Below, one piece after another: positions 9,007 to 17,422 of a stretch of 64,000 nucleotides of DNA. Position numbers and translations under genes: made by a program. Origin of the DNA: GCA-2724215 sp015660315. GTDB taxonomy: Bacteria; Latescibacterota; UBA2968; UBA8231. The notes under the pieces are model-generated. The model did no database searches. It was not told where the DNA came from and was given only the letters and a program-made list of their open reading frames with translations. The stretch is taken from assembly GCA_029941315.1 (NCBI GenBank), contig JAPYQE010000003.1:8433-72432 (forward strand), read 5' to 3'. Every line of letters starts with the position of its first letter. Position 1 is the stretch's first letter.

Positions 9007-11013
9007 ATGATTGATATTGGCTATTTCGCCCTATGCTTGGCGCTGCTGGCTTCCGGTTATGGGGTCCTAGCCTCTACTATGGGAGCCCGGCGCGGTCAAC
9101 TAGGGCTAGTGCGCTCGGGCGAAAACGCGGTCCTGGCGACTTGTACCTTATTGACGATTGCGGTGGTCACTTTATGGCAGGCACTGCTTTTCCACGATTT
9201 TCAGGTCGAATACGTAGCTGAAAATAGCAATCGCAGCATGCCGCTATTTTATTTAGTAACGGCGCTGTGGGGCGGCCAAAATGGGTCATTATTGTTTTGG
9301 GGCTGGATTCTTTCGCTCTACTCAGCCGCCGTCGTAGCGCTCTATCGCCAGCGCTATCGCGAGTTGATGCCCTATGTCGTAGCGACCCTGGCCTTTACCA
9401 GCTTCTTTTTCTGCATTGTACATCTCTTCGCCGCCGATCCTTTTCAGCGGCTGTCTTTCACGCCTCCCGATGGCCGCGGGCTCAATCCAATCTTGCAACA
9501 CCCAGTCATGGCCATTCACCCGCCGCTGCTCTACCTCGGTATGGTCGGCATGGTCGTGCCCTTCGCCTTCGCCATCGCCGCATTGTTATCGGGCAAACTG
9601 GACACCACCTGGTTGAGGGCCTCGCGTCGCTGGACGCTCATCCCTTGGACATTTCTCGGTTTCGGTTTGCTATTGGGTGGCAAATGGGCCTATGTCGAAC
9701 TGGGTTGGGGCGGATACTGGGCCTGGGACCCGGTGGAAAACTCGTCACTTATGCCGTGGTTGGTCGCCACCGCCTTCTTGCATTCGATTATGATCCAAGA
9801 GCGCAAAGGCATGCTCAAGGTTTGGAATCTATCCCTGGCTATTCTCACCTACGGGCTCTGCATTTTCGGCACCTTTATGACCCGCAGCGGCATTATCTCT
9901 TCGGTTCACGCCTTTGCGCAATCCAATATTGGCCCTTTCTTCGCGACCTTTCTGATCTTTAGCCTGGTCTTCTCCTTCGGGCTTTTGTGGCTGCGGCTGC
10001 CCCTGCTCAAGGCCGATAACCGCCTCGAATCTTTCGCTTCGCGCGAAACGGCTTTCCTACTCAACAACTGGGTTTTGTTGGGGATGCTCTTTGCCGTGTT
10101 CTGGGGCACGGTCTTTCCCTTGGTCTCCGAAGCGTTCACCGGCGAGCAAATTACCGTCGGCGCCCCCTTCTTCAACCAGGTCAATATCCCCATCGGCCTA
10201 GTGCTACTACTGCTGACAGGCGCCGGCCCGCTCTTTGCCTGGCGCCGCACTTCAAACGAGAGCCTGCGCAAGAATTTTACCACTCCGGTAACCGCTGGTC
10301 TGATCTTCGTAGGGATCGTCTTCGCCCTGGGTGTGCGCGATCTCTATGCCCTGCTCTCCTTCGGGTTATGTGTCTTTGTCGCCATCGCACTTGGCGCCGA
10401 GTTTCACCATGGCACCCGAGCGCGAATGCGCAGTACCAGCGAAATCTATCCGGTGGCTCTCTATCGTCTCTGTGCCAAAAGCAGGCGGCGCTACGGGGGG
10501 TATCTGACCCATCTGGCCCTGGTTCTTCTCTTTGTCGGATTTACGGGCAAAGCCTTTACGCAAGAGTTTGAATTCGTACTCGAAAAGGGCGCATCTCGCC
10601 AAGTTGGCGACTATCAACTCTCTTTTGAATCGCTGGCCTTCGCCGAAGCTTCCAACCACAGCACCACCGCGGCGGCCCTTGGTCTGCACCGCGACGGCGA
10701 GTTCCTCGGCACCTTGCTGCCAGAGCGGCGCTATTATCCGGCATTCGACCAGGGCACCACCGAAGTCTCGATTTATTCGACATTGCGCGAGGATTTTTAC
10801 GTTATCCTAGTCGGTTCGGCCGCAGATCACAGTGCCAAATTCAAGGTCTACATCAATCCGCTGATCAATTTTGTTTGGCTCGGCTCCGTAGTCTTTGTCC
10901 TAGGCGCGTTATGGGCGATGTGGCCCACACCACGTGACCGACGACTGGCTCGAGTCGATCGCGCGAGCGCCGTTGGTTTGCTGGTCCCGCGAAAACGTCC
11001 GCACCATGCCTAG
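9007..11013 (+). CDS. ccmF: Haem lyase subunit CcmF
   Basis: A 668-residue polytopic membrane protein of the CcmF family. The haem-binding WWD segment is clear (WGGYWAWDPVENSS, near residue 235), with surrounding His-containing helices and a periplasmic C-terminal domain followed by a final transmembrane helix. CcmF receives haem from CcmE and, with CcmH, attaches it to the CXXCH motifs of apocytochromes. The ATG at 9007 is chosen: a TTG 39 bases upstream would add a non-conserved tail derived from the palindromic element. Its end overlaps ccmH by eight bases. Confidence 0.95.
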   Translation: MIDIGYFALCLALLASGYGVLASTMGARRGQLGLVRSGENAVLATCTLLTIAVVTLWQALLFHDFQVEYVAENSNRSMPLFYLVTALWGGQNGSLLFWGWILSLYSAAVVALYRQRYRELMPYVVATLAFTSFFFCIVHLFAADPFQRLSFTPPDGRGLNPILQHPVMAIHPPLLYLGMVGMVVPFAFAIAALLSGKLDTTWLRASRRWTLIPWTFLGFGLLLGGKWAYVELGWGGYWAWDPVENSSLMPWLVATAFLHSIMIQERKGMLKVWNLSLAILTYGLCIFGTFMTRSGIISSVHAFAQSNIGPFFATFLIFSLVFSFGLLWLRLPLLKADNRLESFASRETAFLLNNWVLLGMLFAVFWGTVFPLVSEAFTGEQITVGAPFFNQVNIPIGLVLLLLTGAGPLFAWRRTSNESLRKNFTTPVTAGLIFVGIVFALGVRDLYALLSFGLCVFVAIALGAEFHHGTRARMRSTSEIYPVALYRLCAKSRRRYGGYLTHLALVLLFVGFTGKAFTQEFEFVLEKGASRQVGDYQLSFESLAFAEASNHSTTAAALGLHRDGEFLGTLLPERRYYPAFDQGTTEVSIYSTLREDFYVILVGSAADHSAKFKVYINPLINFVWLGSVVFVLGALWAMWPTPRDRRLARVDRASAVGLLVPRKRPHHA

Positions 11014-11482
11014 CTCGCTATTACTCACCGCATTGCTGCTGCTCGGTTTCTCGCCAGCGCAAGCGGCCACAAGGGAAGAAATCAAGTCCGTCGCCGAAGA
11101 GCTAGTCTGCCTCTGCGGCAACTGCAGTCGTGAGTCCCTGGCTACTTGCATATGCACCGACTTCGCGGTACCCGAACGCGAAGCCATCGGTAGCGCTTTG
11201 GACCAGGGCCAGACCCGCCAACAGGTCATCGATGGCTTTATCGCCCGCTTTGGCTCAATGGGTTTGGCCTCGCCGCCAAGCGAGGGATTTAATCTGTTGG
11301 CCTGGATAGCGCCCGGCGCAGCCCTGTTATTCGGCATTGCCTTGGTGCGCACCTTGTTGGTCAACTGGAAAGGGCAAGATAATGACGAGGTTGCACAAGC
11401 TAGCTCCGCTCCCGCCGATCGCAGCCAATACCAAGACCGTTTACGACGCGAATTGGACCAGTTCGACGACGATGATAAATAG
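11006..11482 (+). CDS. ccmH: Apocytochrome thioreductase CcmH
   Basis: A 158-residue protein with a signal peptide (MPSSLLLTALLLLGFSPAQA), a short helical CcmH domain and one transmembrane helix near residues 90-115. The redox motif is a cysteine-rich variant (LVCLCGNCS then CICTDF) rather than the classical LRCPxCQ; similar multi-Cys versions are known outside Proteobacteria. CcmH keeps apocytochrome CXXCH thiols reduced for CcmF. The ATG at 11006 is preferred over an upstream ATG at 10934, since it starts directly at the signal peptide. It is translationally overlapped with ccmF. Confidence 0.88.
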   Translation: MPSSLLLTALLLLGFSPAQAATREEIKSVAEELVCLCGNCSRESLATCICTDFAVPEREAIGSALDQGQTRQQVIDGFIARFGSMGLASPPSEGFNLLAWIAPGAALLFGIALVRTLLVNWKGQDNDEVAQASSAPADRSQYQDRLRRELDQFDDDDK

Positions 11483-11536
11483 TATCCGCAAAAACAATAT
11501 CCGTGTGGCTCGACAAGAGTCCGTGAAATAGACGCG

Positions 11537-11971
11537 ATGGATCTCTTCCCCCTATTGGGTTCACTCGCTTTGTTGTTAGGGCTTATGCTCTATCTGGGTC
11601 GTCCCTTGCTGCGCGAAGGGCAATCGCGCGCCGTGCCGATAGATGACGGCACACAACAGCTCTACGAGCGCAAAGAGCAGCTTTTGGGCGCGATTGTCGA
11701 GCTCGAACTCGACCACGAGATCGGCAAGGTGCCCGAGGAAGATTTTCAGCGCCTCTTTGACCAGCTCGAATCCGAGGCCCTTGCCACCATCGGTAAATTA
11801 GACCAGCTCAATGGCGCGGGCAGCAGCGAGCTCGAAAGCCGCATAGACGCTGAAGTCGCGGCCCTGCGTCAATCCGCGGCAATTCCCAGTTGCACCAAGT
11901 GTGGCGCTCCGCGACGCGACGGCGACCAGTTTTGCCCACAGTGCGGAACCGCACTGGCAGAGCTCAGTTAA
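11537..11971 (+). CDS. CcmI-like membrane protein with C-terminal zinc ribbon
   Basis: A 144-residue protein with one N-terminal transmembrane helix (LFPLLGSLALLLGLMLYL), a central helical segment (LYERKEQLLGAIVELELD, then VPEEDFQRLFDQLE) like the first part of CcmI, and a C-terminal zinc ribbon with two CxxC pairs (CTKCGAP and CPQCGTA). It lies between ccmH and a gene of the same operon, so a role in holding apocytochrome or in the haem ligation complex is likely. Attaching a zinc ribbon to the CcmI N-terminal segment in place of TPRs is the unusual part. No enzyme activity is suggested. Confidence 0.7.
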   Translation: MDLFPLLGSLALLLGLMLYLGRPLLREGQSRAVPIDDGTQQLYERKEQLLGAIVELELDHEIGKVPEEDFQRLFDQLESEALATIGKLDQLNGAGSSELESRIDAEVAALRQSAAIPSCTKCGAPRRDGDQFCPQCGTALAELS

Positions 11972-11974
11972 GCT

Positions 11975-13057
11975 ATGCCCTTACGCCTGATTTTCATTGC
12001 CATACTCCTATCCGCCTGCGAACTCTGGGGCGCAGCAGTCAATGGTTATGTGCTCAACCCACTTACCGAAATGCGGCTTCCCAACATCGAAGTGGCCTTC
12101 TATATGCGCCAGGAAGGGGACGTCAGCGAGGTCCTGCGCAAGCAGACCGATGCCGAGGGAAATTTTTCCTTTGCCGGTCCTTTTCTGCAAGACGGGCTGC
12201 ATTTTGCATTGGCCGCCTTCTACGAGGGTGTTCCCTATTTTTCTTCGACCCTTGAGGTCGGCGCGCAACAACAGGTCATCCTCGAAGTCTACGAAAATGC
12301 CAACGATGTATCCGCGCTCCATATAACTTCCCACCATCTTTTTCTCTCGCTGAGCGAAGACGCGATAGAGTGCGTCCAGCTCTTGCAGGTCCACAACTCT
12401 TCAGAACACACCTATGCCGGTAGCGGCAACGGTCGCGAACGCAGAGTAACCGAGTTCGCCCTACCGCCAAGCCTCTTTAACCTACAAGGCCATTCGGGCC
12501 TGATACAGCAAGCCGAACCCGGCCAATTTTTTGATAACCAGGCCTTGCCACCGGGTAGCTCACAATTGAGCATTTCCTTCAATCTCGACACGCGCGCGCT
12601 CGACGACGCCTATGTGCATCAGGCCGTTTATGCCACTGAGCGCCTAGAGGTTTTTCTCGACCCCCCCACCCTTGAGATAAGCCCGCCCTTTATTGACCAG
12701 GGCGTCATCGAATTGCACGGCCGACAGTATCGGCGGTTCGTATTGCAAGGGTTGTCTCCGGGCCAGCATGTCAAAATTCCCCTGCCGCTATCCTCTTCAT
12801 TGCGTTGGTTGCTCAAATGGGCCGCGCTGGCGGGCGCATTTTTCTTTAGCGGCCTAGCACTGGTTTTAAGCCGGGGACGGCCCGATGATGCAAGCAATGC
12901 GGACACTCCCTCACCGGAAGACCGACAAATACTTATAGCGGAAATCGCCCGGCTGGACGAGGCCCATGCCGAGCAACCGCAAGACCAACATTATCTCGAT
13001 CAGCGGGCGCGCCTGATACATGAAGCCGTCGCTCTGACCCGGGCGCTGGGCAACTGA
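11975..13057 (+). CDS. Unknown exported, membrane-anchored protein of the ccm operon
   Basis: A 360-residue protein. It has an N-terminal signal sequence with a possible lipobox (LLSACELWG), a beta-sandwich resembling a carboxypeptidase regulatory-like or CNA-B fold (about residues 20-110, with the pattern DAEGNFSFAGP), a second beta-rich region, one transmembrane helix (about 265-290) and a cytoplasmic coiled segment rich in Glu, Asp and Arg. It starts four bases after the zinc-ribbon gene and its stop overlaps ccmA by one base, so it is embedded in the ccm operon. I do not recognise a characterised orthologue; a structural role in cytochrome maturation is inferred from position alone. Confidence 0.75.
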   Translation: MPLRLIFIAILLSACELWGAAVNGYVLNPLTEMRLPNIEVAFYMRQEGDVSEVLRKQTDAEGNFSFAGPFLQDGLHFALAAFYEGVPYFSSTLEVGAQQQVILEVYENANDVSALHITSHHLFLSLSEDAIECVQLLQVHNSSEHTYAGSGNGRERRVTEFALPPSLFNLQGHSGLIQQAEPGQFFDNQALPPGSSQLSISFNLDTRALDDAYVHQAVYATERLEVFLDPPTLEISPPFIDQGVIELHGRQYRRFVLQGLSPGQHVKIPLPLSSSLRWLLKWAALAGAFFFSGLALVLSRGRPDDASNADTPSPEDRQILIAEIARLDEAHAEQPQDQHYLDQRARLIHEAVALTRALGN

Positions 13058-13770
13058 TGGACGAGGACGGCGAGATCGTCCTGACCGACGCGGCCAAGCG
13101 CTTCGGGGCTTATACAGCCCTGCATCCCACCAATCTTGTTATCTCTCGCGGCCAAGCGGTATTGCTCGTAGGCGCCAACGGTGCTGGTAAAAGCACTTTA
13201 CTGCGATTAGTGGCCGGTCTTAGTCGACCCTCGGACGGCGAGGTGCAAATTAACGGCCACGACCTTCTAGATGCCCCCGAGGCACGATCAGCTATCGGCC
13301 TACTATCACACCAAACCCTACTCTACGACGAATTAACGGCGCGCGAAAATCTGCGCTTCTTCGCTCGACTTTACGGATTGCACAATGTGCAAGAACGGCT
13401 CGACGAAGCCTTGGCGGAGGCTCGTCTGGGTGATCGACAGCATCATCGCGTGAGTTCATTCTCGCGCGGTATGAAACAGCGTCTGGCGCTGGCCCGCGCG
13501 ACATTGCACCGGCCGTCGATTCTTTTGCTCGACGAGCCATTTACCGGCCTCGACACGGGCTCCGCTACCGCATTGCGGCAATTCCTGAGCCTCTTCCGAC
13601 AAAATGGCGGTACCTGCATTTTGGTAACCCACCGCCTCGACGAAGCCGATGGTCTAGTCGATCGCCTGCTCGTGCTCGAACGCGGACACCTGCGGTTGGA
13701 CCAGGCCCTAAGCGGTGACCTCGACCAGTTATATGCGCATTGTGCGCCCTACTTGGACTCGGCTTTATGA
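13057..13770 (+). CDS. ccmA: ABC transporter ATPase CcmA
   Basis: A 237-residue ABC ATPase with Walker A GANGAGKST, signature FSRGMKQRLALAR and Walker B ILLLDEPFTGLD, plus the switch His in LVTHRLDEAD. With CcmB and CcmC it forms the complex that uses ATP to release holo-CcmE after haem attachment. Identity as CcmA rather than a generic ATPase follows from its position directly before ccmB and ccmC, with one-base and four-base overlaps on either side. The C-terminal tail after residue 210 is short. Confidence 0.92.
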   Translation: MDEDGEIVLTDAAKRFGAYTALHPTNLVISRGQAVLLVGANGAGKSTLLRLVAGLSRPSDGEVQINGHDLLDAPEARSAIGLLSHQTLLYDELTARENLRFFARLYGLHNVQERLDEALAEARLGDRQHHRVSSFSRGMKQRLALARATLHRPSILLLDEPFTGLDTGSATALRQFLSLFRQNGGTCILVTHRLDEADGLVDRLLVLERGHLRLDQALSGDLDQLYAHCAPYLDSAL

Positions 13771-14444
13771 GTTTTATTGGGCGGGCGCTGGCCATACTGC
13801 GCAAAGACCTGCAGGCCGAGTGGCGCACCAAAGAACGCCTGAGCCCGATGGCCTTTTTTACCTTGCTGGTATTGCTGGTTTTCAACTTCTCCTTCGAATT
13901 GGGCGGCGCTGCCCTGCGCGAAATAGGACCCGGCGTGCTATGGTCCTCCTATGTCTTTGCCAGTCTGCTGGGCTTGGGCCGCTCTTTCGCCGACGAACGC
14001 GAAAACGATGCACTCGACGCATTGCTTTTGGCACCTGGGGACCATGGCGCGATCTATCTGGGCAAAATGGTGGGCAACCTGGTTTTTCTCTTGGCCATCG
14101 AGCTCTTGAGCTTGCCTTTTTTTGCCCTCTTTTTTAACCTATCACTAGGATTCTTTTTACTGCCCCTACTGGCCGTCTTCGTCCTGGGGTCGGCCTGCCT
14201 AGCGTCGGTCGGCACACTCTTCGCGGCGATGTCGAACAATATGCGCCTGCGCGAACTACTGTTGCCGCTTTTGCTGCTGCCGATGATCCTACCCGCGCTG
14301 ATATCCTGTGTCGCGGCGACAAAAGTCGTGCTGGCAAACGGTCATTTCACCAAACTACTCCCGCATATGCAAATGCTCGGGGTGTATGCGGTAGTTTTCA
14401 CAGTGCTCTCACTGATGCTTTTCGAATACGCGATCGAGGAATGA
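13767..14444 (+). CDS. ccmB: Haem exporter-complex membrane subunit CcmB
   Basis: A 225-residue protein with six predicted transmembrane helices and the family N-terminus (an amphipathic segment RALAILRKDLQAEWRTKE preceding helix 1) and the conserved FADERENDALDALLLAP loop after helix 2. CcmB is the permease-like partner of CcmA. The ATG at 13767 is chosen because it overlaps the ccmA stop as ATGA; a start 27 bases upstream would lie inside ccmA and adds no conserved residues. Confidence 0.93.
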   Translation: MSFIGRALAILRKDLQAEWRTKERLSPMAFFTLLVLLVFNFSFELGGAALREIGPGVLWSSYVFASLLGLGRSFADERENDALDALLLAPGDHGAIYLGKMVGNLVFLLAIELLSLPFFALFFNLSLGFFLLPLLAVFVLGSACLASVGTLFAAMSNNMRLRELLLPLLLLPMILPALISCVAATKVVLANGHFTKLLPHMQMLGVYAVVFTVLSLMLFEYAIEE

Positions 14445-15109
14445 TGCGTTCGACCTTTGTTTCTTATGTGCTATTTGCGGCTATGCTAATTGCTCTAGCC
14501 GCGGTCTTTCTCTGGGTCCCGACCGAAAAGGAGATGGGCGTTATTCAGCGTATCTTCTACTTTCACGTGCCTTCGGCAATGTCTGCGTTTCTGGCCTTTT
14601 TCTTGGTCTTTATCGGCAGTATCCAATATCTGCGTACCCGCGAGGAGAAATGGGACCGCTTAGCCTTATCTGCCGCCGAGTTAGGGGTCATGTTCGGGTT
14701 GATCGTCCTAATCACCGGGCCACTGTGGGCCAAACCCGTTTGGGGGGTCTACTGGCGGTGGGAGCCGCGCTTGACCTCAATGCTGATTACGTTCACCATC
14801 TACGTGGCCTATCTGATGGTGCGCGATTATGGTGCCCAGGCCAGTCAGGCACCGCGCTTAGGCGCTGTAATGGGCATTCTCGCTTTTGCGAATGTGCCCC
14901 TGGTCTACTATGCGGTCGACCTATGGTCCGCCGACCAACAGCTGCACCCGCCGCGCAATGTAGGCCTTGAGCCGACGATGGAATACGCCAAGTGGATCTG
15001 CTACGCGACTTTTTTCCTTTTGCTCTTTCACCTCGTGGCCCAACGTATGGAGTTGGCCCGTATTGAGTCAGCCGTAGTACGTCTGCGGCAGAAACTAGAC
15101 GACGCATAG
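14441..15109 (+). CDS. ccmC: Haem handling protein CcmC
   Basis: A 222-residue polytopic protein of the CcmC family. It carries the tryptophan-rich haem-binding loop WGVYWRWEPRLTS between helices 3 and 4, flanked by the conserved periplasmic histidines (FYFHVPSAM and the one near residue 172). CcmC attaches haem to CcmE. The start overlaps ccmB by four bases, and ccmD begins six bases after its stop. Six transmembrane helices are visible. Normal length for the family. Confidence 0.95.
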   Translation: MMRSTFVSYVLFAAMLIALAAVFLWVPTEKEMGVIQRIFYFHVPSAMSAFLAFFLVFIGSIQYLRTREEKWDRLALSAAELGVMFGLIVLITGPLWAKPVWGVYWRWEPRLTSMLITFTIYVAYLMVRDYGAQASQAPRLGAVMGILAFANVPLVYYAVDLWSADQQLHPPRNVGLEPTMEYAKWICYATFFLLLFHLVAQRMELARIESAVVRLRQKLDDA

Positions 15110-15114
15110 AAATC

Positions 15115-15264
15115 ATGGATAACCTCCACTATTTGTTCGCCGCCTTTTCAACCGTCTGGATCATACTTTTCGCCTACCTGATGCGACTTAATAAACGCAC
15201 CAAAGAGCTAGGTCTCCAGCTTGAGGAACTCGAATCAAAGATTCAGGAGAAAAAGGAGGATTAA
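15115..15264 (+). CDS. ccmD: Small membrane protein CcmD
   Basis: A 49-codon gene directly behind ccmC. The product has one transmembrane helix (about residues 6-23, LFAAFSTVWIILFAYL) followed by a basic and then acidic helical tail (RLNKRTKELGLQLEELESK). Size, topology, charge layout and position all match CcmD, which stabilises the CcmC-CcmE complex. Sequence conservation in this family is too weak for more than that. It is the last gene of the ccm operon. Confidence 0.82.
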   Translation: MDNLHYLFAAFSTVWIILFAYLMRLNKRTKELGLQLEELESKIQEKKED

Positions 15265-15289
15265 ACTAATCCTAAAGAACCAAAACCGG

Positions 15290-15319
15290 TTGACACCCAA
15301 TCCAAGGCCGTATTATATT
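15290..15319 (+). promoter_or_regulatory. Sigma70-type promoter before the first BFN gene
   Basis: TTGACA at 15290-15295 is followed after 18 bases by TATATT at 15314-15319, in an AT-rich spacer between ccmD and the nuclease gene starting at 15371. This separates the following genes from the ccm operon. Confidence 0.6.
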
Positions 15320-15370
15320 TTTTCATCCGTTGGCTGGTATTATTTCAATAAAAAATAGCGTTCTATAATT

Positions 15371-16024
15371 ATGGTACTGATGGAAATTAGTGGGGTTTTT
15401 AGCAGCAATGCTCACTCCTCATACCCCCAAGTCGTACTCAAAGAAGCTGAGGGTGACGCCTATTTGCATATTGTCATCGGTCGCTTTGAAGCAGCCGCCA
15501 TTTCAATGGCCCACGGCAAACAACAACCCGCACGCCCTATCAGCTACGATCTAGCCCATCAGATTCTCGTCGGCGTCGATGCCCGGGTTGCAAAAGTCGA
15601 AATCACCGATCTGCACGAAAGCACTTATTACGCGGAGGTCCATTTGGTAGACGACGAGGGCAAGACCCACGTGCTCGATGCACGGCCTAGCGATGCGATT
15701 GCTCTGGCATTGCGCTTCAGTGCACCAATTTACGCCGCCGCCGAGATCTTGCAAGAAGCCGGGCACGCTCCTCCCGGTGAAGAAGAACAGCCCCAGGCCG
15801 ATCCCAAAGCCGAGACGGCTATTGAGCCCGATCCTACAGTCGACCCCGAGCCCATGGCCGAATCCATGGCCGTATCGCAAGAAGAACTATCGACCATCAC
15901 TGCTCCGGCCGTTGATCACCTAGAACAACTCAAAAGACGCATGCGCCAAGCTATTGCCAAAGAGGTTTACGAAGAAGCAGCGCGTCTACGCGATGAGATT
16001 AGTCGCCTCGAAGAGAAAGAGTGA
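15371..16024 (+). CDS. Bifunctional nuclease (DUF151) domain protein with UVR motif
   Basis: A 217-residue protein. Residues about 1-130 form a BFN/DUF151 domain (YLHIVIGRFEAAAISMAH, then HVLDARPSDAIALALR, a conserved hallmark). A Pro/Glu-rich acidic linker leads to a C-terminal UVR motif (LEQLKRRMRQAIAKEVYEEA), the helical hairpin by which UvrB and McsA-like proteins bind partners. Plant and mycobacterial homologues have been linked to nucleic-acid cleavage, but the bacterial role is unclear. It has its own promoter and is followed by a paralogue with the same architecture. Confidence 0.85.
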   Translation: MVLMEISGVFSSNAHSSYPQVVLKEAEGDAYLHIVIGRFEAAAISMAHGKQQPARPISYDLAHQILVGVDARVAKVEITDLHESTYYAEVHLVDDEGKTHVLDARPSDAIALALRFSAPIYAAAEILQEAGHAPPGEEEQPQADPKAETAIEPDPTVDPEPMAESMAVSQEELSTITAPAVDHLEQLKRRMRQAIAKEVYEEAARLRDEISRLEEKE

Positions 16025-16131
16025 TCTAGCCTTGTAACAGAATGGCATATTCGCATCCCTTCAACGACCACACCAACATACTGCTTGATTTCAGTGGATA
16101 AAATTAAGCGGTAACAAGGAACAATTAATAA

Positions 16132-16839
16132 ATGGGTGAAGCTTCCTTAGTCGAGATGACCGTGGTCAAAGTCAGCCCTTATTTGCGAGAGGACAGACCC
16201 TTGGTGTGGTTGAGCGAGAAAGAAAGCGGACAACCGCGGCTCCTGCCTATTGCCATTGGCGAATTCGAAGCCGCCGCGATCCAGATGCAACTAGAAAACG
16301 ATGAACCCATCCGGCCTATTTCCTACGACTTGCTTTCCTCCATGCTCGACTGCCTCACCATTGGCGTGCGTCAGGTTATCATCCACAATGTGCGTCGCTC
16401 GATCTACTACGCCAAAGTAGTCATCGAAAAAGATCACAAGATCAAGGACATTGACTCGCGCCCCAGCGACGCGATCGCCGTGGCACTGCGCACCAGTTCC
16501 CCGATCTATGTCGCACGTGAACTGCTCGATAAGGTCGGTCTAGAGCCGCTCGAAACCGAATTGGATATCGAACACACGCTGGACCGCTTCTACGAACTTG
16601 AGCCACAAATTTCCGAAGCGCTCAACCCAGAAGCCGAGGCGGCCAATATCAGTCTGCCCGAATCACAATTAGCACAAACGCCCAATCTCAGCGAAACTGA
16701 GCCACCTGCTGAAGAAGAAAAAAGTGAACTCACTCTACTCCAACACCAACTACAACAGGCGGTTCTCTGCGAAGAATACGAAGAAGCCGCCCGACTGCGT
16801 GATGTAATTGATTCGCTGGAAGACAAAACTAGCCCCTAA
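16132..16839 (+). CDS. Second bifunctional nuclease (DUF151) domain protein with UVR motif
   Basis: A 235-residue paralogue of the preceding gene: BFN domain (LLPIAIGEFEAAAIQMQLE, then IDSRPSDAIAVALRT), an acidic linker, and a C-terminal UVR motif (LQHQLQQAVLCEEYEEAARL). The two proteins have clearly diverged, so the duplication is not recent. The gap of 107 bases between them is AT-rich, with AAGGAA eleven bases before the ATG. Having two BFN-UVR proteins side by side suggests partners or specialised copies. Confidence 0.85.
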   Translation: MGEASLVEMTVVKVSPYLREDRPLVWLSEKESGQPRLLPIAIGEFEAAAIQMQLENDEPIRPISYDLLSSMLDCLTIGVRQVIIHNVRRSIYYAKVVIEKDHKIKDIDSRPSDAIAVALRTSSPIYVARELLDKVGLEPLETELDIEHTLDRFYELEPQISEALNPEAEAANISLPESQLAQTPNLSETEPPAEEEKSELTLLQHQLQQAVLCEEYEEAARLRDVIDSLEDKTSP

Positions 16840-16946
16840 GCTCTGTGTGTATTATAGTTTACCGCACTGAGTGAAGTCGCTGCTAAATTCCCCAAACACT
16901 AGTTTCGTCCATCCGTTTGTGTCTCGTCTCCTTACAAAAGTTGCCC

Positions 16947-17402
16947 ATGTCCTTATCGTCTCTTGTTTGTCTCGCCCTTTTAGTTTTCGCCAGTTGCAGC
17001 AGTGAAGAAGCTAATCAACGCTTCTCCGATCCGGCCGCTACTTTCCAAACGTACAAACACGCTCTGGAAGAGAGTGATTTTGACCTATTGTGGGAGTGTT
17101 TTAGTCTTTCGCAAAAGGAAAGTAGCGAACGCCAGGCTTGGATCGACGACTGGCGACAAAAGACGCAGAACGAAATCAAATCCCATCTCCGACGCGAAAT
17201 CGCACAAGAACAAATCATCAATAAGCGCATTGCATATTTGCTCTTTGATACTTCGACCCTAGGCGATAAACGCGCTTCGCCATTTTTCTATTTTATCCAC
17301 GAACCCGATGGCTGGAAAATCACCTCCCACCTCGATACTACCTTCCATCAGGAGCTAGAGCAGGCGATCGAAAGCGGCGAGTACAAACTTCCCGAGTTTT
17401 AA
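16947..17402 (+). CDS. Small lipoprotein of unknown function
   Basis: A 151-residue protein beginning at the ATG at 16947, which places a signal peptide with lipobox (LLVFASC, Cys17) at the N-terminus; an alternative start 30 bases upstream adds only a non-signal tail. The mature part has a helix-rich region followed by a strand pattern (SPFFYFIHEPDGWKITSHLD) like NTF2-fold lipoproteins of the DUF4878 type, which is a guess. No operon partner is evident: the next gene is convergent. Confidence 0.7.
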   Translation: MSLSSLVCLALLVFASCSSEEANQRFSDPAATFQTYKHALEESDFDLLWECFSLSQKESSERQAWIDDWRQKTQNEIKSHLRREIAQEQIINKRIAYLLFDTSTLGDKRASPFFYFIHEPDGWKITSHLDTTFHQELEQAIESGEYKLPEF

Positions 17403-17422
17403 AAATTGTAAAAATATTCCGG

